From the NCBI GenBank assembly GCA_964017045.1, contig OZ024794.1, positions 52,682,608 through 52,746,607 of the forward strand: a stretch of DNA of 64,000 bases. Direction: 5' to 3'. This stretch comes from Omphiscola glabra (lineage: Eukaryota; Mollusca; Gastropoda; Lymnaeidae). The notes under the pieces were generated by a model that was given only the letters and a program-made list of their open reading frames with translations, was not told the origin of the DNA and did no database searches. This document shows, piece by piece, positions 53,801 to 64,000 of this stretch. The stretch's first letter is position 1. Each line of letters opens with the position of its first letter. The position numbers and the translations under genes are program-made.

Positions 53801-56800
53801 GATGGATTATGAAACAAAGCAGTTGCAAACTTATATAGTTTAGGTTTATATAAGATAATAAATCCGGAAGCTGAGTGAGTTATAAATACTCTTACCTGCA
53901 AGGCAAAATTTCCATGAATTCTGTCCACCATGTACTAAAATAAAAAAAAAAAAAGGGAGAATTTTTACAATATTAAAAAGGTTGTAATTATATGTATCAA
54001 AATTTATTTCCTTAATACTTTCTGTGCAACACAATTTCAGATTTATGCAATATATATAATATAAATATCAGTTATTTGTATTTTTTCATTGTATAGCATT
54101 TAAATATTTAAATGCTAAAAACCATATGTATTACTTTTATAAAGTATTCATAAAAAATATTAATCATTAAAATTTAGGTGAATGTGTATAAATTTTGAAA
54201 ACAAACAAAAAATTAAAATCAACATACCTCGATAACAGAAGAAAATATTTCCTTGAATGAAATAGATGTCAACATTGTAAACTGAAATAAAAAAAAGATT
54301 AGATATTTCAACTAAGATCAATATTCTTAATGACAAGATAAAATAAGATAATTATTTTTTATATAAGCAAATTCATTGAACGATATATGTTGCGCTAGCT
54401 CTTAAAAACTTGAAATGGACTATTATTTTGATGATAAATTAACAATCAGAAATTAGGGAAACAAAAAATAATCAAAACTGTCAAAAACCAAGGTGCTATT
54501 AAAAGTATCATCCAAAATATAAACTAAAAGTACTATTACAAGCTTACCACACCAGCAAAATGTTCCAGTGCTTCTTTTTCTTCTTTAACTTTCACATTTT
54601 GTATGCTAAAAAAATGTAAATGATCATTATAGGTAATTTTCCATTTAATTGGATGTTTTATTTTATTTGGTTACTTTTCCATTGGTTAGCATATTTTTTG
54701 CATATCAAAATCTTAAACCAGATTAAAATAAATTAATAAATTTCTTAATTGATTCTGTATTCATAATTTCCATTACCCAAAAAAAGACATACCTCTGTGA
54801 CCTGACATATAATCCACCATTAGGATTCACACATATGGTGTAGATATCCAGGGCTTTCAGTGCATATTTTAACAGCCTGACATACACCAAAATTTCTTTG
54901 GACTGAAACTGTTTACTGTTTGCTGCAATTCGATAACATGCAATTTTAAAGACAATTCTTTTTAGAAATCAATCCGTGATGTTTCTTTAAACTAAAACTT
55001 GTTATCTCAAAGAGATATACAGGCAGTTTTAAATCTTTTTATTTTGCAACTGACTAAGATAAATTATTATTATAAGTTTAGAATGACTATTTAATAGGTA
55101 CCATCTATCTCAATAATCCTATTCCTATACTTCAGTGGTAAAATGTAAAAAAGAACCATTTATATTTCAAGTACAAATTTTGAGACAAACTTGGGTCATT
55201 TCTCAAAATGTCAAAGTATTAAAAAGAATAATTGCAATACCTATTCCTGGTGCTTTACAGTTGAGAGTTCCCCAAGTGATAGTTTTAACACCACAAACTA
55301 GTGTTTTCATCAAGCTGCGACATTCTGACACTGAATAAGGACTGTTATGGTTGGGTATGGCTCCAAAACGCATCATTGGCTAGAGGGGAAAAAGTCATTT
55401 AATAAAGAAACAACAATGGAAATAAAATATTGGGTAGAGGAAAAAAAATGCCAGTTGCGATTTTTTTAAAGTCTTTTTTTAAAATATTTATATGGCTGTC
55501 TGCTGTGAGAGGTAGATGGTGAGTTACTTTCTGAAATTAAATAAACCCAGATACTTTACCTTGTCCTCCTTATCTTTCGCTTCTACACTAGTTATATAAA
55601 GAGACTGCAACTTTTCATCCTTAATAGAGTCAGGCAGTTTGCCATCTGCAGAAGCTATCAAATGCTGTGCCACCTAAATATTTAAAAAATGTTCAGTAAG
55701 TGTAAATAGATACAATTAACAAGAATATAGTTAAAATTTAATGAATTATAATTGTTTTTTTTTAATATAATTTTTGTGTAAACCATAAATGAAATTGATT
55801 CATTTTAAAAGTAATTCACCCAATAAATAAATAAAAGATATGAAATTTACAATGATGATAATAATAACTAACGTTTCTATTTGACATCTTATATTTACCT
55901 GTGCACTTGTTGGTGATGGACAGACTGCTTTGGTTTCTGTCATTTTTGAAGGCTCATTTGAGGTTTTGCTAGACAAAACAAAAAAAACATAATAAGAGAG
56001 TGACTATAATCACCATGAAAGGTACATGATTTACTTGAATGATATAATATATATAGATGAATATAATATTGTTATTAAGCATGAATGTCCATAAATGTAT
56101 TAATGTTCTAATAAATTTAGTACTTTTACCATTTACTTACCATTTATTTAGGAGCAATGGAAGTTGAACTTTGGCTATGGTTTTAAATTTGATGACAAAT
56201 ACCTCAGACATCCTCAAAAGTAATTCTCTTCCCTGTATTGGGGCAAGAAAATCAAATATAATCTATTATTTTTAAAAGTCATTTTAATGTTCCAGAATTT
56301 TTACCAAAGCAGCACTCAGAAGTGCTTCGTTTGTTCATGGGCTGCAGCAAACATTTTTTTGAGATACAACAGTATTACAAATAGACTTACATTTCCATTT
56401 TCCTGATCACTTTTTGTTCGAATGCAGTCAACCAAATTGAGTAAAAGCTTGCAAGACATAGTCTGAATGCTGCTGGGAAGAGAATCATCATGCACATTCT
56501 TGGAGAACAGATTTACTGCCAGTGACAGATCATGAAGGGACAAATTATTGCGAACATGATGAACGAGATCTGCCAAAGTGCTGTATGCAAGAGGTCTGCA
56601 AAAGAAAATTTAAATTCTGCATTCATTATTAATTGTTTTTACATAATAAATTTTATAATTAAATATTAATTTAATAAAAATTGAAGACCTATCTGCATCA
56701 AGCAGTCGAAAAAATCTTAATATAATTCTTGCTCCCACTGATCCCTAAGAAAATGCTGGCCAAAGTTTCAACTCACCTTAATGATTCATATGTAGTCCAG

Positions 56801-59800
56801 CCAGAGCCGATTAAAGTGTTCTCATCAAACAACTTTTCAATAACTGGCACAAATCCTGTTGTAAAATACAGAAGAGACCATAGTAAACTTTGACTTCAAA
56901 TGCATTTACAAATGATAAAATATAACAGGAATTTAAATAGAGAAATGAAAGTCACAACCTGCAAACAGTTTTAAATATCTTTCTTTGGGCTATTTAGCAT
57001 GTAGGGAGAAAAAATACTTACTATTCCTGAGATCAGTAGAGAGAATATGCCTGGCTGCCATTAAAAGTTCTTTTCTCAAATGGGCAACTTCTTGTGGACA
57101 AAGGGCCATCAAACCCAGCAGACCTTGCACCATTTGTTGAGAGTGATTATTGACTGCTCCCTGAAAAAAAAAAAAATACAAATAAGTGACTCCGCAGATT
57201 TGATGTCTTGGTTAAGTTCCCACACAAAATAACTGTTTGCTAGTTTCTGCCTGTCGGCTAGTTTCCGGGGTCATTCTGTTATCATATTTTGAAAGTTCAA
57301 AAAAAAAAAAAGAAGGAAGAACAAGAATGATTTCAATTATATAAAATTTTAGTGCTTTTATAATGTAAATAACTCTATTCATATATAGATGTCTAAATGC
57401 AAGCTGCTCTATGTGTTATACAATTTAGTCTTACAGTACCCCAAAATAGAATTATCGGAACCTTGAGAAATTTAGTTTTAGAGTTGTCGAGAAGATCAAC
57501 AATAAAACAACGCTCTTGTCAAGTGTTATACTACAAGGGTGACTTAGGGAATAGTGTCTGCCTTTGTGTTTGGAGATTAAAGGGGGAGAGAGGGGGTGGT
57601 CCATGAAGGTAGACTCACAGATGCTTTTACAGTCGAAACAAGAGTCAGACAAGGATGCCTCTTGTCCTTATTTCTATTCATCCTTGCCATTGACTGGATA
57701 ATGAAAAAATCCACAGACAAAAAAAGGAATGGGATACAGTGGACACTGGGAACAACTGAATGACCTAGACTTTGCAGATGACATTGCGCTTCTGTCCAAC
57801 AACCAGCAACAAATACAGGAAAAGACAAAAGATGTAGCCACCTTTTCATCACAGCTTGGACTCAATATAAATAAAAGCAAGATGAAAATCATGAAGGTAA
57901 GCTCATCCAACCAAATGCAACAAATACAGGAAAAGACAAAAGATGTAGCCACCTTTTCATCACAGCTCGGACTCAATATAAATAAAAGACAGATGAAAAT
58001 CATGAAGGTAAGCTCATCCAACCAAGAGCATATCTGTCTGGCAGGAAAGGCACTGGAAGAAGTGGAGTCCTTCAATTACTTAGGCAGCACCATAGACAAA
58101 AACGGCGGATCCGACGCGGACGTAAGGGCTAGAATTGGAAAAGCTAGATCCGCATTTGTGTTATTAAAGAAATATGGGAGTCGAAGCAGCTGAAACTTCA
58201 AACCAAAGTCAGAATCTTTAACACAAATGTCTAAACAGTCCTACTTAATGGAGCAGAAACATGGAAAACAACAGCGAGCATTACGCAGAAAGTGCAGACA
58301 TTCATTAACACATGCCTTAGAAAGATCCTGAACATCAAATGGCCAAATACCATCACCAACAAAGATCTACTAGAAAGGACATACCAGGTGCCCATTGATG
58401 AGGACATCATAAAGAAAAGATGGAGGTGGATAGCACCACCAGACAATGCCTAACATGGAATCCACAGGGAAAAAGAAAGAGAGGAAGACCTAAGAATAAA
58501 TGGAGACGTGAGCTAGAGGTAGACACGCAAAATATGGGATACACCTGGAAGCAATTGGAAAGGAAAGCACAGGACCGGGATGAGTGGAAAATTCTTGTGG
58601 ACGGCCTATGCCCCAGACGAGGCAAAAAGGCATAAGAAAAAGAAGAAGATTCATATCTACTTCTAAGCAATGTCAAATAAAAGTAGTTATGGAACATGCT
58701 GTTAAGTATTCATATATACTTGCCTGATAAATTTTGATTATGTATGCAAGGAATGACAGTGTTTTTATTTGAGCTGCAATGAAATCCACAAATACTTCCT
58801 TGTTGAAATTGGGGCCATTTCTAGGGGGAGACAAAAGGACACTTAATTTTTTTTTTTAAATAATTAAATTACATTTAAAAAATGGTGGAAAATAAAACAG
58901 ACTTATTTAGCCCATCTTATTTTAATAATATAATGATAATACCTTATCAATATACCATAGGTTTAAAAATGTTACCCCATCATTTTTTGGAACTTAGCTT
59001 TTACTGATGCCCAATAACAAAGGTAGTTTAAGAAAATAGGAAAAATGTATTCCTGAAGGAATGTTTTACAAAATATCTGATTACACTGATTCAGTTTAAA
59101 AATTAAAAGTCTCAACAACCCTAGTCCCTTAGATGGTTTTGGTCACAAAGAGCTTTTAATCGCATTTTTCTCTTCTAGATTTCTCAAAGAATGTTTTTAA
59201 AATGGGGCAACTTCAACATTGTGGTAAAATTTTAAGACTCTTAACAAAATTTTAAACATCCCCCAGTAAATGTGCTCACTCGCAAAAATGGAATTATTTT
59301 TTTTCAAGGGAAAATTAAAACATGCCTGTGTTGTGCTGATGGCTGTAGAGTAATAGTGTTCATAATCAGAGGAATGAATTCGACCATATCATTCTGAACT
59401 TGCTGTTTGTACATCTGATACATAAGCACCACAATGACAGGCAGTTCAGCAAGCACCTTGAGGCTCTGAACGCCCATGGGAATTATGTTGTACTGTAACA
59501 TAATAATCCATATATTAACATCTGTTCATCATGAGTTTTAAACCTAAATTTTAATGTTGTAATTTTGTTTTCTCCAAAATAAAATAAATTATTATAGGTT
59601 CTTACCATTAATTCTATACATGACATGTGGTTAATTTTTTACTTCTTCACATTTGAACAATCTTGTTGGCACCAAAAAGTTTACCTGAACACTTTGATTT
59701 TCAGCATTTTTCTTGTCCGTGAGGACAGTTGTCACAGTGAAAATATCTTGCAGCCAGACCTCCACATTGATATCTGTAAGGTCTTTTACCTTTTTCTGGG

Positions 59801-60244
59801 AGCGGGGTTCAAATATGCGGGGTAGATGGTTTGGCAAATTACTGTAGATCCCTTTCACAAACTTCATGAATTCAGTTATCTGAAATAATAAAACAAAAAT
59901 GATTAATTTCACTGCAGTAATAATAATTATACAGCACATAGGAATTTTTAAAAGTGTAACTATCATTGCAGACATGATGAATTTGTGGTAGTTAAGGAGC
60001 AATCTTATCTTTTTCCCTTTCATACTTGGTAAACAGATACAGCTAGACTTCTTGACTTCTACAAATTTTGATAGCGATTTGTTTCTACATGATATTTCTG
60101 AGACCTAAAATAGTACCCTATTATAAGGCTAAGCATTTGGAAAAAAAATCATCATAAATTTTTAAAAATCAGAAATGGGAAAAAAATGCCATTAGCTTCA
60201 TAAACACTATATCAAATATATAATTAGAAACAGTTTTTAATATT

Positions 60245-60326
<82 letters not shown>

Positions 60327-61881
60327 TATATATATAAATTAATTTAGAGATAATATTTAAAAAATGCCCTAACCTCTTCATTCATCTGGGGTCTGTACTG
60401 TTTGTGTAGCTCCAATATGATTCGAATACACACAAGGACATTGTCTTCATTTTCAATCTAATTTTTAAAAAAAACAACCTTAAGCACCAATATAGATATA
60501 CTTCTGGTCAATAATTTATAATGTATCAGTGTATCAATCATTTTCAAGTCATAAAACAGGAAATCTGATATTCAAATGCTTTGTGTTTCTTATATACTGA
60601 AATTATAACAAATATTATGTTAAAATATGAATATACTTAGCTACTTAACGATATTATCTTAAATTAATGGTTATAAAAGATTCAAACAATTTTCAAATCA
60701 GTGCATTTCAAGATGTAGCACCATAGTCTCATGCACCCTTTTGCATGTATGATCCTTTGTAATATATTATAACTTCATTGCCACTTATAAGATTGCTAAA
60801 CTTCACATGCAACACAACCAATGATGGTCCAAGATGTGGAGGCAATGATCAGTTCTTCCTGGCTTCTGAACTCACATGGTAATCGTATTCTTAGCCAGCC
60901 AATCCAGCACACCTGCCTCGTGCTGACCATCACAGTTAGCCGACGCCTATCTAGCAGTAGCATGACTTACAACAAGATACCACAAAACTTACTTTCAAAA
61001 GCCTGAACATCAGAGTTAATATCTGCTGAACATATTTCTTTAAATGATCATTGCATGGGATGCGATGAATGATCTCTAGAAGCAGCTTCCGAAGTTGCTA
61101 AGAAATGTTATTAAATTTTTAGAAAACGACAAATATTTGTTTTGTTTTTTTGAATTATCAAAACTATGATTAAAAACCAAGTAATGTATAAAAGAAAACT
61201 ATGGGGCAAAGAAAATATCAATAGCATTGATTATGATGTGTATGATTAGCATCATACTAGATTAATAAAATGTAATACAGCTCTCCTTTCCCCCTAAAAC
61301 CAAAACAAAGTAATACCTGTATGTTTTGCTCTGCTATGAACTGTGGTTCTCCTTCATCAAGTATTTTGAGAAACACTCTCATAAGCTCAGCAAGAAATTG
61401 GGGATATTGTGGCAATGCAACAACACTCTAAGCGAATAGAAAATAATGATAAATTACAAAATTTGCTTCATTTTTAAAAAATTATTTCATCAACAACAAA
61501 AATGAGTTTGTAAACTTATTTTAAAAGTTTGTGCAACTTATACTACAAACCTTACCTCAAAATTCTCACTGAGCTCTTGAGCTGCTTTTAGTTTTTTTTC
61601 AACAACTGTGAATAAATCATTTACATTATAAGATGTTAACAGTGTGCAGGAGTAGATTTTACAAGAACAACATTCATGCATAAAACTTTATATGCCTAGT
61701 TCCTACTATGATGAGTATTACTTAGTGTTAAGTACAATTTGGAAAAAGGTTTTCTTAGGATGATTACTATATTCATATAAATCTTACTTCCTGCTGTTGT
61801 GTCTGCTATTAGCTGTACATAGGACTTGAATGCAGTAAGCTGTGCTGCAGCATCCTGGGGGCTCAGTGGGGAGCCAACCAT
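21541..61881 (-). CDS. TRRAP / Tra1 / Nipped-A, complete gene, 93 coding exons
   Basis: Giant nuclear scaffold of the PIKK family. It receives activators such as MYC, E2F and VP16-type domains and anchors SAGA and NuA4/TIP60 histone acetyltransferase complexes. I joined 93 exons with matching phases from the ATG at 61881 to the TAA at 21541, for 11,856 nt and 3,951 aa; human TRRAP is about 3,830-3,860. Similarity to the family runs end to end, with hallmark blocks such as [60 protein letters not shown] and the C-terminal [14 protein letters not shown]. Order: HEAT solenoid, FAT, kinase-like domain without GDRHxxN or DFG, FATC. No frameshift or internal stop was found. Introns after exons 7, 8 and 49 use GC donors. 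The first Met is the only upstream candidate joined in frame; 5' UTR exons are not resolved (AG lies directly before the ATG). Exon coordinates are listed in the four entries that follow. Confidence 0.96.
23573..23635. repeat. 19-bp tandem repeat, 3 copies, TRRAP intron 89
   Basis: A unit near CAACACTTGGCAGGTTGGT is repeated three times with small changes, in the longest 3'-half intron (23026..24430). The same intron has a 30-bp class direct duplication near 24160..24225 (core GTCGGTTATG.GATTTTCCTCA). Confidence 0.75.
25724..29192 (-). other. TRRAP FAT-to-kinase linker with low-complexity insert, exons 80-85
   Basis: Exons: 28995-29192, 27806-28014, 27176-27275, 26593-26800, 25958-26047, 25724-25817. 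Exon 80 and the first half of exon 81 encode roughly 95 residues rich in Ala, Thr, Pro and Ser. Human TRRAP has only about 15 residues here, between the RER end of FAT and MWRCS. This insert alone accounts for most of the extra length over human. Conserved sequence resumes at MWRCSKI and continues with [19 protein letters not shown] and the [14 protein letters not shown] block. Confidence 0.85.
28246..28846. mobile_element. piggyBac-like MITE in TRRAP intron 80
   Basis: Bounded by TTAA at 28246..28249 and 28843..28846, with terminal repeats CCCTTCCAGTAC and GTACCAGAAGGG (inverted, 10 of 12). TTAA target sites with CCCT-type ends are the piggyBac signature. Inside are two diverged direct repeats of about 160-200 bp (about 28375-28530 and 28581-28730). 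No transposase. A second, partial copy of its right end lies at about 46100..46236. Confidence 0.75.
29401..34497 (-). other. TRRAP FAT domain, exons 66-79
   Basis: Encodes about residues 2652-3284, an alpha-helical repeat region that clasps the kinase-like domain in PIKKs. Exons: 34354-34497, 33909-34052, 33570-33728, 33232-33323, 32979-33114, 32470-32589, 32073-32168, 31680-31798, 31307-31424, 30784-30893, 30531-30642, 30071-30282, 29724-29912, 29401-29549. Conserved blocks include HGFFEQAQ (exon 68), YRGYLAICH (exon 71), [15 protein letters not shown] (exon 73), WRQHHYQF (exon 74), [17 protein letters not shown] (exon 76) and [13 protein letters not shown] (exon 79). Exon 74 follows the insect/mollusc pattern after HHYQ rather than the human one. 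Confidence 0.88.
35086..35253. repeat. 17-bp minisatellite in TRRAP intron 65
   Basis: About nine copies of a 17-bp unit near GATTGGGAAAGTAGGGT (some with GCTTGGG). It lies next to the 52-bp repeat array at 35324..35590. Confidence 0.85.
35324..35590. repeat. 52-bp minisatellite with AP-1/MARE-like sites, TRRAP intron 65
   Basis: Five full 52-bp units plus a 7-base start of a sixth. Each unit contains TGACTCAGC (TGACTCA at 35330, 35382, 35434, 35486 and 35538), a perfect AP-1 site extended by GC, which reads GCTGAGTCA on the other strand as in NF-E2/Maf sites. The array starts 23 bp past the donor of TRRAP exon 65. Confidence 0.9.
37872..37953. repeat. 41-bp direct duplication in TRRAP intron 58
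   Basis: Two tandem copies of a unit beginning GGTCAAGACACCTTAGTAGA, near identical, in the intron just upstream (minus-strand sense) of exon 59. Confidence 0.85.
38362..38397 (-). repeat. Twelve-alanine tract in TRRAP exon 58
   Basis: Twelve consecutive GCN codons (mixed GCA, GCG, GCC and GCT) at about residues 2306-2317, preceded by further Ala/Thr. The plus strand reads as GCTGCTGC repeats around a GCGGCCGC. Human TRRAP has a Ser/Thr/Gly-type stretch here, so this is a lineage-specific homopolymer in a loop of the solenoid. Confidence 0.9.
38779..38865. repeat. (TA)n microsatellite in TRRAP intron 57
   Basis: About 40 TA dinucleotides with a single G interruption near the start. It is likely polymorphic and could extrude cruciforms. 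Confidence 0.95.
44073..44099. repeat. Poly-C run in TRRAP intron 43
   Basis: A run of roughly 17 C residues followed by ACAACCCC. Homopolymer runs of this kind also occur in the KLF intron and left arm (as G or C). Confidence 0.85.
45711..45938. repeat. Interspersed repeat, copy 2, TRRAP intron 39
   Basis: Second copy of the repeat at 109..335, in the same orientation, with GCACCCGGGTCCC at the left and GGTACCCGGGTATGGA at the right. Indels and substitutions show independent ageing. Confidence 0.7.
46100..46236. mobile_element. Partial piggyBac-like MITE abutting the exon 39 donor
   Basis: The right end of the same family as 28246..28846 (shared ATCAAATTTTGGC.CATTTC, CCACAGGGAATAGTTAGCAA, AGAAGGGTTAA). 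Its terminal TTAA is 46233..46236, only five bases from exon 39 (46242). The left end is missing or unrecognisable. Confidence 0.7.
48200..49240 (-). mobile_element. Degenerate LINE (reverse transcriptase C-terminal half), TRRAP intron 33
   Basis: Minus-strand reading gives, with several stops and shifts, YADIAL near 48970 (the catalytic Y-A-D-D box with one Asp codon missing), then [34 protein letters not shown] and a C-terminal [16 protein letters not shown] tail. This order is standard for RTE/jockey-superfamily LINEs. The 3' end matches 4960..5094. It lies in the same orientation as TRRAP. Many in-frame stops show that it is dead. Confidence 0.8.
49985..50154. repeat. 84-bp tandem duplication spanning the TRRAP exon 31 acceptor
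   Basis: Two copies (49985..50068 and 50069..about 50154) each contain intron 30 sequence, the acceptor AG and about 41 nt of exon 31. The copy at higher coordinates lies inside intron 30 and forms a decoy acceptor with a truncated exon start (GTATGCCAATTGCCACTATT). Confidence 0.85.
57595..58640 (+). mobile_element. Degenerate LINE fragment (reverse transcriptase to C-terminus), TRRAP intron 8
   Basis: Plus-strand reading, antisense to [13 protein letters not shown] near 57640, a frameshift near 57745, then [13 protein letters not shown] (catalytic F-A-D-D intact), [27 protein letters not shown] and [10 protein letters not shown]. After a stop at about 58191 and further shifts come [20 protein letters not shown] and [17 protein letters not shown], a typical LINE C-terminus. 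It is a different family from the intron 33 copy. It carries an internal 111-bp tandem duplication. The 5' half and endonuclease are absent. Confidence 0.85.
57807..58028 (+). repeat. In-frame 111-bp tandem duplication within the LINE copy
   Basis: Two copies (57807..57917 and 57918..58028) with only a few differences duplicate the 37 residues after the FADD box (CAACAAATACAGGAAAAGAC starts each copy). The frame is kept because 111 is divisible by three. Confidence 0.95.
60246..60323. repeat. (TA)n microsatellite in TRRAP intron 5
   Basis: About 39 uninterrupted TA units; the second long TA array in TRRAP introns after 38779..38865. Confidence 0.95.
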
Positions 61882-64000
61882 CTTAAAAGGCTAACCTGTC
61901 AATGGAAACAAAATAATATAATGTATAGCATAGAAAATTAGTTATGCCATTCAAATTAAAACAATAAATATTCACACGAATATCATCAATTATAGTATAT
62001 AGTCTACTAATTTGACTGTTAATAAATTATTATTACTTCACTGAGATTTATTACAAGTAATAAGAAAAATTTGTAGACAAGGGCTTACAATATTTTCATA
62101 CCCGGCCAGGCTCAGTTTTTAACATTTCCACACTTCTATCTTATTCCCCTCTTAATATTTATAAATCCTAAAGACTCAATCTGTGGGCATTATTTCCTGA
62201 AAATCCACCAATGTAAATAAATTCATGGATCTTTCAATGTGCATAATCTCAAGAGATTATTTATCCAAAAAGTTGTTATAACTTAATATACTCTAATGAA
62301 AGCATGGTATCCTCATAACTTATGAAATAAACTACAATTAATTTTATAGTTTTTATTTGTTAAAAGAGTAAGTAATTAATTTAATTTCCTTTTTTGAAAT
62401 TTTTTAGATAGAATTGTGCAGCTGATCCAAACCATTTTGAAGGCCCACAGCATTATTTAATAGAACTCTTCAAATATCCTTGACCCTTACAACATTTAAC
62501 TGTAAAAACCTCCACACTCATATTAGGCGTACTCTGAATTCAGATTTTCAACATACTTAAGTTGGGTTTGAAACTATTGCAGATTGACCTAGAATTTTAG
62601 TTTTAGGAAGTCGGTTGGAAGCTTTTAATATTATTTTGTCCAAAAAAAAAGAGAACTTAAGACTTATAGTATAATACATAGTACTTAGGCCTACTTAATT
62701 TTAATGCAAGACGGTTTTTAAAATCCAGTTTTCAACAGTATTCTATTCCATATTATAGTATAAACCTACAGGCCTTGTAAGTATATGATAAAGTACTATT
62801 TAAACAGCCTTGTTTCAGGAGTGCATAATAAGAGATATCCTTACAGGTTCAAGTACTGATGGACGGGAGGCCTATGCAAACATATACAGAATTTACAAAC
62901 ACTTCATTGTGGTCCATTAACAAAATTGTATCTATTAAAATGACACTGGTGTCCACAAAGAATGTTGAAAATATGTAGATGTGCACAAAGTTCAAACTGA
63001 ATAGACAGTTTGTCACAAGCGGCGATCTGTTTCCTTCATATTTGCATGGAACAGTTCATGTTACGCAATTGTTTTCATGGTGATGATATAAACTCAAATT
63101 ATGTTTTCTTTTCATATATTAAATTGTTTCTATTTCTATTTATAAAATCATGTCTTTTATATGTGCAAATGAATATGAAAAATGTGGAAAAAAAATTTTC
63201 TATTTATTAGGATCAATAAAAGAATAACGGTTTAATAGCACTTCAAACCGGAATACGATTTTTTAATAACTGGCACTTAAGTGGTAAACTACCTTAAAAG
63301 TATAGGCATAGACAACAATTTAGGTAAATCTGAAACTATTTTTAAAATAACCTAGAATTCTAAAAAGCAGTAAGAGTAAGATATTAATTTAAATTTTGAA
63401 GGCTAAGGCTAAGGTCCAAGCCCTAAAATGAATAAAATTTTCTTCAACTTGTTACACTAGCAGTGTTTAATACTGTTAACACTGTAATGTTACTGTAAAA
63501 AGTTAATAATGAATTATTTAATTTGAGTGTCTACCTCATTCTGTGTACACACCCTCAGTCTCACTTAACTTAATTAACTCACTATCACAGCTAACTCAAA
63601 CTTATGATTCATGAAACTTTGAAGAAGGCCATGGCATGAATAATAAATTAGATAACTTAAACAAACATCTTTAACATACATGAAATGCAAACACTAAACA
63701 AGGGAATGTTATACTATAAGTTGTCTATAAGTAGTATACAGTACAGTCACAGAAGTCAAAGTCTTTACTTTAAAAATTATCACAATATAATATTGTGTGT
63801 GGGAGTCTCTTATTATCTTTATGTTGTTCAGTGATTGAATCAGTGGAAATGACTAAAGCATGAATGTGAGTTAAGTTCACATTGCTGTCAATATAATCAC
63901 AGGAACATTATAATCATTATTACATTTCCTTGCCTTACTTATACTACAGTTAAAGCACTTAAATTTAATTAGGCCTATCGACTTTAGGTGATATTATTGT
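61882..64000. other. TRRAP upstream region, presumed 5' UTR and promoter
   Basis: No protein similarity. AG acceptor-like sequences precede the ATG (CCTTTTAAG directly before it, and TTGACAG 15 bp further out), so a 5' UTR intron is possible. The rest is AT-rich with no CpG-rich island or definite core promoter visible. Confidence 0.4.

Larger units (their letters stand above)
35614..61881 (-). other. TRRAP HEAT-repeat solenoid, exons 1-65
   Basis: Encodes about residues 1-2651. Exons in transcript order (low-high): 61788-61881, 61556-61605, 61317-61427, 60993-61097, 60374-60457, 59685-59879, 59326-59492, 58724-58820, 57022-57160, 56777-56855, 56391-56595, 56141-56232, 55899-55968, 55560-55673, 55241-55379, 54793-54922, 54548-54605, 54228-54281, 53896-53934, 53346-53442, 53116-53210, 52834-52999, 52375-52541, 52133-52222, 51903-52013, 51616-51705, 51329-51480, 51030-51130, 50630-50725, 50345-50520, 49940-50025, 49687-49798, 49291-49476, 47853-48002, 47654-47740, 47400-47496, 47139-47260, 46611-46781, 46242-46325, 45454-45573, 45191-45310, 44820-44912, 44391-44516, 43850-43909, 43675-43742, 43156-43267, 42910-42999, 42556-42803, 42114-42267, 41843-41950, 41566-41639, 41372-41471, 41087-41191, 40815-40958, 40389-40472, 39721-39948, 39145-39377, 38337-38587, 37655-37836, 37185-37327, 36956-37058, 36650-36760, 36314-36496, 35951-36085, 35614-35733. 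Exon 54 holds a Ser/Gly-rich linker followed by the basic stretch KKVK, at the place of the human linker. Confidence 0.9.

Noticed and set aside
57674..58075. Minus-strand 133-codon frame with repeated [10 protein letters not shown]
   Set aside because: Antisense shadow of the duplicated LINE segment.
21541..61881. TRRAP as a retrogene or pseudogene
   Set aside because: It has 92 introns with proper splice sites, no internal stop, and end-to-end similarity.
1..64000. tRNA, rRNA, CRISPR array or viral insertion
   Set aside because: No T-loop consensus in tRNA context, no rRNA core, no spaced identical repeats with unique spacers, and no viral protein similarity noticed. A covariance-model search could still find small RNAs missed by eye.

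Overview
The window is animal nuclear DNA: AT-rich, with genes in many short exons bounded by GT-AG (occasionally GC-AG) introns and many degenerate transposon pieces. Protein similarity, remains of two LINE families and a Penelope-type element, and hAT-like miniature elements ending in CAGTGGCGTAG suggest a lophotrochozoan invertebrate, most likely a mollusc and perhaps a gastropod. The taxonomic call is inference. No prokaryotic, organellar, viral, CRISPR, rRNA or tRNA feature was recognised.

Left arm (1 to about 12,300): repeat-rich, with one recognisable exon of a host gene, the first coding exon of an alpha-arrestin (arrestin domain-containing) gene on the minus strand at 8895..9009. The rest is transposon wreckage: a Penelope-type GIY-YIG fragment with a hAT-like MITE inside it, further hAT-like MITEs with 8-bp target duplications (two of them back to back), a LINE 3' tail, a fold-back element, minisatellites and CRE-like sites.

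Middle (12,368 to 17,021, plus strand): a complete three-exon Krueppel-like factor of the KLF9/13/16 (BTEB) group, 297 aa. It has an N-terminal Sin3-interaction-like motif and three C2H2 fingers, each ending at an exon boundary. A 4.5-kb stretch without coding signal (17,022 to 21,540) holds the 3' UTRs of this gene and the next, which converge tail to tail.

Right arm (21,541 to 61,881, minus strand): a complete gene for TRRAP (Tra1/Nipped-A), the giant pseudokinase scaffold that links activators to SAGA and NuA4/TIP60 acetyltransferase complexes. I could join 93 coding exons with consistent phase into one frame of 11,856 nt (3,951 codons plus stop). All family parts are present: HEAT solenoid, FAT, kinase-like domain without catalytic motifs, and FATC ending in tryptophan-leucine. 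Introns carry two LINE fragments, piggyBac-like MITE copies (one abutting a splice donor), minisatellites and a duplicated splice-acceptor segment. The last 2.1 kb (61,882 to 64,000) should hold the TRRAP 5' UTR and promoter.

Both complete genes are transcription regulators: a sequence-specific zinc-finger factor whose relatives recruit Sin3/HDAC, and a coactivator scaffold for acetyltransferases. Their adjacency gives no evidence of joint function. I found no new multi-gene system. The points worth a second look are transposon and splice-site structures, lineage-specific TRRAP inserts and the exon layout.
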